NCBI GenBank assembly: GCA_030689795.1
Contig: JAUYEO010000201.1
Span: 1-10,828, forward strand
Direction: 5' to 3'
Length of the DNA: 10,828 nucleotides
Origin: Desulfobacterales bacterium
Lineage (GTDB): Bacteria; Desulfobacterota; Desulfobacteria; Desulfobacterales; RPRI01
Position numbers and translations under genes: made by a program. Shown here one piece after another: positions 6,547 through 10,828 of the stretch. The notes beneath the pieces are model-generated. The model was not told where the DNA came from, ran no database searches, and saw nothing but the letters and a program-made list of their open reading frames with translations. How positions within the stretch are numbered: position 1 is the stretch's first letter; each line of letters opens with the position of its first letter.

Positions 6547-8259
6547 TCAGCGACCTTCCCCCGTGATTTCCCGAATCTTTGTTTTTATTAGATTCTGATC
6601 CTCTTTCTTATACCGGAGCGAACGGCTGTATGCTTCCAGGGCATTTTTACTGTCTTTCATCTTCATGTAGGCATCCCCGAGATGTTCGAGGATAACCGGA
6701 TCTTCAGGAATAAGACTTGCCGCTTTTTTCAATACCTCCACGGCCTTATCATAAAGACCCTTTTTGAAATATACCCATCCGAGGCTGTCTGTTATATACC
6801 CGTCGTCCGGTTTATATTTCAAAGCCTCCATAATCAGCTTTTCCGCCTCTTCAAGATTTTCCCCCATTTCAGCATAGGTATAACCGAGGTAATTCAGGGC
6901 ATTTGCGTTTTTGGGATCTATCCGGATAACCGTTTTCATCTGTTCAAGAGTTTTCTCTTTTTTGCCCCACTTGTCATAAACAACTCCAAGGCGGAAATAC
7001 AACCTGGAATCATCCTGATCAATTTCTACAGCCTTTAACAGGGCTTTCTCGGCATTTTCGTACTCTTCCAGCTCCTCGTGGAACAAGCCGAGATAGAACA
7101 GAAATTCCGGGTTATCAGGCTCCCTTTCAATCACATCCCTGATGAATATAATCGCTTCTTTCAGTTTTCCCTTGCTCTGGTAAATAAGAGAAACATGGAC
7201 TGCCGCATCCGAATAGAACCTGGAATCGCTTTTCACTTTAAGGAAATGCGAAAGGGCCATATCCTCATTTTTTAATGCAAAAAAGGAAAGCCCTGCAATA
7301 TGATTCAAATCCGAACTTGCCGGAGCCCCTTTCAGCATATCTTCCAGAATCAATAACGTATCGTTATATCTCTTCTGATCCAGATAAAACTGAATTACAT
7401 TGACCACAACATCAAACTCGGAAAGGCTTCTTGCGCCGAGATTCCGCAAAATTTTTTCTCCATCCTGCGGCATATTGTTCTTTTTATAAAAATATCCAAG
7501 TTCGAGGGCAGCTCTTATGTTCTCGGGATTTTTCTTCAACATTTCATTTAATATCAGTATTATTTTATCCTTCTCCCCGCTTACCTTATAAAGATTTATC
7601 AGCTCGTACCTCGACTCATCCAGATTAGGCTTTAACTCAACAGCCTTTCTGTAATTTTTTTCGGCTTCAGCTGAATTGCCTTTCTGGGCGTTGATTTTTC
7701 CGAGATAGAAATATCCGAGATAATAATCCGGAAAGTTCTTTACGAGTTTTTCAAAAACCGAGACTGCCTTATCAAACTCACCCTCCTCCACATAGAGGCT
7801 CCCCAGGAGCAAATATATATTCTGCTGTTTTGGGCTCTCCGCGATTATCTTTTCATACGCCTTCCTCGCATCATCAACTTTTCTGAGGGAATGCTTTATT
7901 CTTCCGAACAGAATAAGAGCCCCGATGTTCTCAGGATCCTTCCTGAGCACTTCCTCAACCAAAGCCAGAGCCTTGTCATTCTCTTTTCTCTGCAGGTAAA
8001 GATTGACAAGCTCTCCTTTCAGGAAAACAGATTCCGGATCAAGCGCAACCGCACTCTCCATATATTCCACAGCCTTGTTGACATTTCCCCTGTTTTTTAA
8101 AATCTGGGATTCGGTAAAATAAAAGTAGCTGTTCTCAGGAAAAGATGCTCCGGTTTTATTTTTCCCGCCGGTAAAATGATTCAGAAAAGAAAACGAGCAT
8201 CCCGGCAAAAACAACAGGAGAAAAGCGATTGAGATAAACCTTTCCGATTTGAATGACAT
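6547..8259 (-). CDS. TPR-repeat lipoprotein
   Basis: A 570-residue protein with a signal peptide ending FLPGC (Cys21), acceptable as a lipobox although Pro at -2 is less usual. From about residue 42 to the C-terminus it is nearly continuous tetratricopeptide repeats, roughly 14 by eye. Clear examples are NIYLLLGSLYVEEGEFDKAV, YLGYFYLGKINAQKGNSAEA, PEFLFYLGLFHEELEEYENA, SRLYFRLGVVYDKWGKKEKT and ILEHLGDAYMKMKDSKNALE. The part ALNYLGYTYAEMGENLEEAE then TDSLGWVYFKKGLYDKAV is characteristic of the TPR proteins encoded beside lolB. It probably acts as a scaffold at the periplasmic face of a membrane; partners are unknown. The ATG has AAGGAA 10 nt upstream and lies 17 bp after the sigma gene stop, so it is likely in the same transcript. 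Confidence 0.9.
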   Translation of the reverse strand: MSFKSERFISIAFLLLFLPGCSFSFLNHFTGGKNKTGASFPENSYFYFTESQILKNRGNVNKAVEYMESAVALDPESVFLKGELVNLYLQRKENDKALALVEEVLRKDPENIGALILFGRIKHSLRKVDDARKAYEKIIAESPKQQNIYLLLGSLYVEEGEFDKAVSVFEKLVKNFPDYYLGYFYLGKINAQKGNSAEAEKNYRKAVELKPNLDESRYELINLYKVSGEKDKIILILNEMLKKNPENIRAALELGYFYKKNNMPQDGEKILRNLGARSLSEFDVVVNVIQFYLDQKRYNDTLLILEDMLKGAPASSDLNHIAGLSFFALKNEDMALSHFLKVKSDSRFYSDAAVHVSLIYQSKGKLKEAIIFIRDVIEREPDNPEFLFYLGLFHEELEEYENAEKALLKAVEIDQDDSRLYFRLGVVYDKWGKKEKTLEQMKTVIRIDPKNANALNYLGYTYAEMGENLEEAEKLIMEALKYKPDDGYITDSLGWVYFKKGLYDKAVEVLKKAASLIPEDPVILEHLGDAYMKMKDSKNALEAYSRSLRYKKEDQNLIKTKIREITGEGR

Positions 8260-8276
8260 TAGAAATATTTCCTTGT

Positions 8277-9176
8277 TTACTTGTCAACGTATGAGGCAAA
8301 GTCCGGCAGTTCTTCCCTGATGAACTCCCTCATCTTCGTAATAATATTCTTTTCAACCTGGCGCACACGTTCTCTTGATATGCCGTAACGGTCACCAATT
8401 TCCTGAAGGGTGGCAGGACTGTCTGAAAATATGCGAAGGTCGAATATCTCATTTTCCCTCTTTGTCATCAGTTTTCTGAACTCTTCTATCTTGCCGTGAA
8501 TCAGGTTATCCATCTGCTTTTTCGAAACCTGCTCTTCGACCGATTCCGAATCATAACTGATAAATTCAATCTTTTCGGAATCCGAATCATCAGTCAGTGG
8601 AGCATCAAGGGAAACATCCCACCCGTCAAGCCTCTGATCCATATCAACGATTTCCTTCTCTGTAACTCCCAGCCGTTCGGATAAAAGCTTCGGTTTCGGA
8701 TCAAAGCCCTGTTCAATAAGGCTCTGTTTTTCCTTCTTAAGTTTAAAAAAAAGCTTTCTCTGCCCCTGTGTTGTCCCAATTTTCACAAGGCGCCAGTTAT
8801 CCATTATAAATTTCAGAATGTATGCCTTGATCCAGAAAGATGCGTAATATGAAAATTTTACGTTTTTATACGGATCGAATTTTCTGACAGCCTGCATAAG
8901 CCCGATATTGCCTTCCTGTATGAGATCCAGAAGGTTTTGCATCCAGACTCTCTGGAATTCAAGGGCTATCTTTACAACCAGCCTGAGGTTTGAAGTAACC
9001 ATTTCATATGCGGCTTCCCTGTCGTCATGCTCAAAGATTTTTACGGCGAGCTCATGCTCCCTATCCCTTGAAAGCAGCTTATGCTTGCTTATTTCCATCA
9101 GGTAACGCTGCAGAGGATCATATTTAACAAGCGATTTTTCAGCGTCCTTCTCTTTATTTTTATTTTCTTTTGGCAT
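8277..9176 (-). CDS. rpoH: RNA polymerase sigma factor, RpoH (sigma-32) type
   Basis: A 299-residue group 3 sigma-70 protein. Region 1.2 is at about residues 20-50 (DPLQRYLMEISKHKLLSRDRE). Region 2 is at 57-127, with the core-binding string NLLDLIQEGNIGLMQAVRKF and the -10-reading helix FSYYASFWIKAYILKFIMDN. The RpoH box is QRKLFFKLKKEK at 139-150, matching the sigma-32 signature QRKLFFNLR. Region 4 carries the helix-turn-helix TLQEIGDRYGISRERVRQVEKN at 257-278. It should direct polymerase to heat-shock-type promoters, though Desulfobacterota have several such factors and the regulon may differ. The ATG has AAGGTG 8 nt upstream. Upstream of that site is a hairpin repeat, then a divergent tRNA gene. 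The two envelope lipoprotein genes directly downstream may be made together with it. Confidence 0.9.
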   Translation of the reverse strand: MPKENKNKEKDAEKSLVKYDPLQRYLMEISKHKLLSRDREHELAVKIFEHDDREAAYEMVTSNLRLVVKIALEFQRVWMQNLLDLIQEGNIGLMQAVRKFDPYKNVKFSYYASFWIKAYILKFIMDNWRLVKIGTTQGQRKLFFKLKKEKQSLIEQGFDPKPKLLSERLGVTEKEIVDMDQRLDGWDVSLDAPLTDDSDSEKIEFISYDSESVEEQVSKKQMDNLIHGKIEEFRKLMTKRENEIFDLRIFSDSPATLQEIGDRYGISRERVRQVEKNIITKMREFIREELPDFASYVDK

Positions 9177-9190
9177 TAAATCAGCACCTT

Positions 9191-9242
9191 TTTGAAGATC
9201 CCCGCTGCAAGCAGCGGTGATTGCGCTCGCTGTTTCGGTTCA
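9191..9242 (-). repeat. Dispersed hairpin repeat, copy 2, in the sigma-factor leader
   Basis: On the minus strand it begins TGAACCGAAACAGCGAGCG, then CAATCACCGC, then the stem GCTGC/GCAGC, a short G-run and GATCTTCAAAAA. The stem CCGCTGC (9202-9208) pairs with GCAGCGG (9211-9217). The right end touches the AAGGTG ribosome site of the sigma gene (9185-9190). The outer parts match copy 1 at 2081-2151 while the hairpin itself differs, so the stem has been conserved as a structure and not as a sequence. Confidence 0.75.
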
Positions 9243-9274
9243 CTCTTCTCCCTATCGTCATTTTATTATGGACA

Positions 9275-9307
9275 TATAAAAAAGGGTGTGATAGCAGGAT
9301 GTCACAC
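9275..9307 (+). promoter_or_regulatory. Candidate tRNA promoter region with GTGTGA/TCACAC inverted repeat
   Basis: TATAAA at 9275-9280 is the best -10 candidate for the tRNA, about 28 bases before its 5' end, but no good -35 stands at 17 bases from it. TGGACA at 9269-9274 resembles a -35 but has only a weak partner downstream. GTGTGA (9286-9291) and TCACAC (9302-9307) are inverted copies separated by ten bases; the second arm ends where the mature tRNA begins. It may fold in the precursor leader or be a protein site. The role is uncertain. Confidence 0.3.
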
Positions 9308-9384
<77 letters not shown>

Positions 9385-9468
9385 TCTTTTTCCTTTTAAT
9401 AACACTCTATCATAATTTCACAGTTTTTCAATCTGAATTAATGGGATTATTGTTCATAAGGATTTAAA

Positions 9469-9544
9469 AAGGAGACTTTTGCATAACATGCTCTTTGAGG
9501 CCGGCACAGGTAATCAGATGTTATACAAAGCTCTTAGAAGGAGA
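9469..9544. repeat. Inverted-repeat element, copy B, with flanking AAGGAGA direct repeats
   Basis: TTTGCATAACAT (9478-9489) and ATGTTATACAAA (9518-9529) are inverted copies with one mismatch. The centre holds GGCAC and TCAGATGTTA, as in copy A at 3623-3698. The 62-base stretch 9476-9537 is flanked on both sides by AAGGAGA (9469-9475 and 9538-9544). The right-hand AAGGAGA is the ribosome binding site of the next gene, so the insertion seems to have copied that site. Confidence 0.7.
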
Positions 9545-9548
9545 ATCG

Positions 9549-9755
9549 GTGCAGGGAACCGTTACCGTTATAAAACTGGTTGCTGTTTTTGCAGCCGCTA
9601 CAATGCTTGGAAGATGGTTTCAGGATGAAATAAAAATGAGCGCCATCAGGAAAGAGCCATGGCACAAACCCTGTTTATCATTGCCGGGGCTCATCATCCT
9701 GGCGGTAATGTTTCTCCTGCCTCTCTTGTTATGGATAATAAAATCATCCGGATAG
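9549..9755 (+). CDS. Small two-helix membrane protein, 68 residues (GTG start)
   Basis: I do not recognise a named family. The GTG at 9549-9551 is preceded by AAGGAG with 5-6 nt spacing. An in-frame ATG 18 codons earlier (9495) lies inside the inverted-repeat element and is probably an accident of the insertion. The protein has a first helix at about residues 5-20 (VTVIKLVAVFAAATML), a charged loop (GRWFQDEIKMSAIRKEPWHKP, 21-41) and a second helix at about 48-64 (LIILAVMFLLPLLLWII). The basic loop suggests it faces the cytoplasm with both ends outside, though the helices are short and this is uncertain. Codon use looks normal, and the strong ribosome site with clear topology argues for a real gene. 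It stands alone between the tRNA and a convergent small ORF. Confidence 0.65.
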   Translation: MQGTVTVIKLVAVFAAATMLGRWFQDEIKMSAIRKEPWHKPCLSLPGLIILAVMFLLPLLLWIIKSSG

Positions 9756-9770
9756 AAAAGTCGCCTGTTC

Positions 9771-9956
9771 CTATGGCCTTTTCCCTGACTTCCCGCCGAA
9801 TCTGCATATGATAAGATAGGGAAGTCCCACTGCAAATTCCAGAATATATCCTGTCAATATCAAGAGGTAGATAAAAGGAAGTTTTACAAGATGAAACTTC
9901 AATATGTCGTATATTTCTTTAAATTTCACGGATGATAACCCCATAACAAATCTCAT
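9771..9956 (-). CDS. Possible small membrane protein, 61 residues
   Basis: An unrecognised ORF that converges on the preceding gene with a 15-bp gap. It has an amphipathic charged N-terminus (VKFKEIYDILKFHLVK), one long hydrophobic stretch at about residues 26-52 (LPFIYLLILTGYILEFAVGLP and on to LIIC), and a basic tail GGKSGKRP that would stay in the cytoplasm. The composition looks protein-like, with normal codons. Against it: no good ribosome site stands before the ATG at 9954-9956, nor before the in-frame ATG at 9942-9944 or the GTG at 9927-9929. An in-frame stop just upstream excludes a longer form. It may be a real short gene, a remnant or chance. Confidence 0.4.
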   Translation of the reverse strand: MRFVMGLSSVKFKEIYDILKFHLVKLPFIYLLILTGYILEFAVGLPYLIICRFGGKSGKRP

Positions 9957-10144
9957 ATTTTATGTTCTATTTCTTTTCCTGCCTTTAAATCAATATATTT
10001 TTCTTTTCCGGAATAAAAATCAACCGGATGAATATTCTTGACTATACCTATTACAACGGGATATTTTTTAAAAGGATTGAATTGTTTATCCGGGTTTTTT
10101 AAGTCATATTTTCAGATTCACCTCTTACAGTACGGAGTTTCAAT
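9957..10144 (+). promoter_or_regulatory. AT-rich intergenic region with candidate promoter for the GAF gene
   Basis: No gene is seen here. TTGACT (10038-10043) and TATTTT (10062-10067), 18 bases apart, are the best sigma-70-like pair and would start a transcript about 70 bases before the GAF ATG. The ribosome site is GGAG at 10135-10138, 6 nt before that ATG. TCCGG (about 10008-10012) and CCGGA (about 10024-10028) form a short inverted pair too weak to call. Confidence 0.35.
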
Positions 10145-10828
10145 ATGCCTTTTTCATCCAAAACTAGCAATGGCGGCATAACCACGGATACCTGTATTGA
10201 GAGCTTCGCACAGGACAAAAGACTCGATAAGCTCTTAACATCGGTTCTGTCCGAAGTAAAAGATTATGCTGAAGCCCAGATAAAACACATCAAGCAGGGC
10301 GCTCAGATCGGCCTTGCCCTTTCCTGTGAAAAAGATATCAACAAGCTCCTTGAGATGATCGTTCTCGAGGCAAGAGTCATGTCGAATGCCGATGCAGGCA
10401 CCCTGTATATTACAGACAAGGAAAATAAATATCTTTGCTTTATGATCATGCAGAACGACACGATGAATGTAAGGATGGGCGGAACCAGCGGTGTTGAGAT
10501 CGATCTGCCCAGCGTTCCGCTGTACAGAGACGGAAAACCGAATCATTCCAACGTATCGTCACATGTCGCCGTATCAGGAGAGATTGTAAACATTCCGGAT
10601 GTATATGAAGCTGAAGGTTTTGATTTCACCGGTCCAAAAAAATACGACGCAACAACCGGCTACCGTTCAAAATCAATGCTGGTTATCCCGTTAAGGAATC
10701 ATGAAAATGATATAATAGGGGTTCTTCAGCTTCTTAATGCAAAAAATCCTGAAACAGGAGAAATCATCGGATTCTCAAATGAATATGTAGATGAGATAGC
10801 CTCCCTTGCCTCCCAGGCGGCTGTGGCA
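10145..10828 (+). CDS. GAF-domain sensor protein, N-terminal 228 residues (C-terminus outside window)
   Basis: The frame opens at ATG 10145-10147 behind a GGAG site and runs off the window. The first 45 residues are a polar leader. Helical sequence then leads into a GAF domain at about 53-228: KDINKLLEMIVLEARVMSNA, the strand AGTLYITDKENKYLCFMIMQ, then VSGEIVNIPDVYEAEGFDFT, GYRSKSMLVIPLRN and DIIGVLQLLNAKNPETGEI, ending EIASLASQAAVA. The N-I-P-D-x-Y and G-Y-R-x-x-S-M-L-x-x-P motifs are typical. GAF domains bind cyclic nucleotides or other small ligands and control an output module placed after them; in this group that is often HD-GYP, a cyclase, a kinase or a PP2C phosphatase, but the output is outside the window. 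There is no membrane segment, so it is likely cytoplasmic. Confidence 0.88.
   Translation, partial: MPFSSKTSNGGITTDTCIESFAQDKRLDKLLTSVLSEVKDYAEAQIKHIKQGAQIGLALSCEKDINKLLEMIVLEARVMSNADAGTLYITDKENKYLCFMIMQNDTMNVRMGGTSGVEIDLPSVPLYRDGKPNHSNVSSHVAVSGEIVNIPDVYEAEGFDFTGPKKYDATTGYRSKSMLVIPLRNHENDIIGVLQLLNAKNPETGEIIGFSNEYVDEIASLASQAAVA

Noticed and set aside
9287..9306. TGTGA...TCACA as a CRP/FNR-type operator.
   Set aside because: The spacing is ten bases in place of six, and no regulator of that kind is in view.
9620..9835. Minus-strand frame of 71 codons overlapping the small membrane protein.
   Set aside because: It is antisense to a better supported gene and has no coherent hydrophobic or domain pattern.
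10194..10210. GTATTGAGAGCTT matches 13 bases next to inverted-repeat copy A (3624-3636).
   Set aside because: It lies inside the GAF coding frame (Ile-Glu-Ser-Phe) and has no inverted arm, so chance is more likely than a third copy.

Overview
This looks like chromosomal core sequence from a Desulfobacterota (former Deltaproteobacteria) bacterium, most likely near the Desulfobacterales. The assignment rests on three things: the gene set (a sigma-32-type factor, a TPR lipoprotein, a LolB-like lipoprotein, UPF0280, and HIT, LapA and MutS in series), a Gram-negative envelope (lipoprotein signal peptides, LolB-like fold), and moderate GC with several kinds of short palindromic intergenic repeat. 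It is an inference from protein character; no search was run.

Positions 1-9176 are one long minus-strand run, transcribed from right to left: an RpoH-type sigma factor (8277-9176), a TPR-repeat lipoprotein (6547-8259), a LolB/LolA-like lipoprotein (5734-6540), a RimK-like ATP-grasp ligase (4861-5634), an HD-domain dGTPase-family protein (3705-4880), a UPF0280/ApbE-related protein (2862-3596), a HIT-family nucleotide-binding protein (2139-2612), a LapA-domain membrane protein (1700-2044) and MutS, which leaves the window at position 1 before its ATPase domain. Tight junctions (17, 6, -20 and 2 bp) suggest at least three transcriptional blocks: sigma/TPR/LolB-like, ATP-grasp/dGTPase and LapA/MutS. 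Gaps of 94-249 bp hold repeats.

Right of 9177 the layout changes. A tRNA-Arg(UCU) gene (9308-9384) is divergent from the sigma gene. It is followed by a 68-residue two-helix membrane protein starting at GTG (9549-9755), a possible convergent small membrane ORF (9771-9956, minus), an AT-rich promoter region, and the N-terminal 228 residues of a GAF-domain sensor protein (10145 to the window end).

The genes serve ordinary cell functions: sigma-factor control, envelope lipoprotein handling, nucleotide pool and nucleotide-signal metabolism, and mismatch repair. I do not see a defence island, CRISPR array, transposase or biosynthetic cluster. The unexpected content is between the genes. A 60-bp inverted-repeat element is present twice, each copy flanked by a 7-8 bp direct repeat. 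A hairpin repeat is shared by the HIT gene end and the sigma-factor leader. There is also a ~126-bp long palindrome and a heptad tandem repeat. Two of these repeats run into coding sequence and supply stop codons (HIT and the LolB-like gene), and one duplicates a ribosome binding site.
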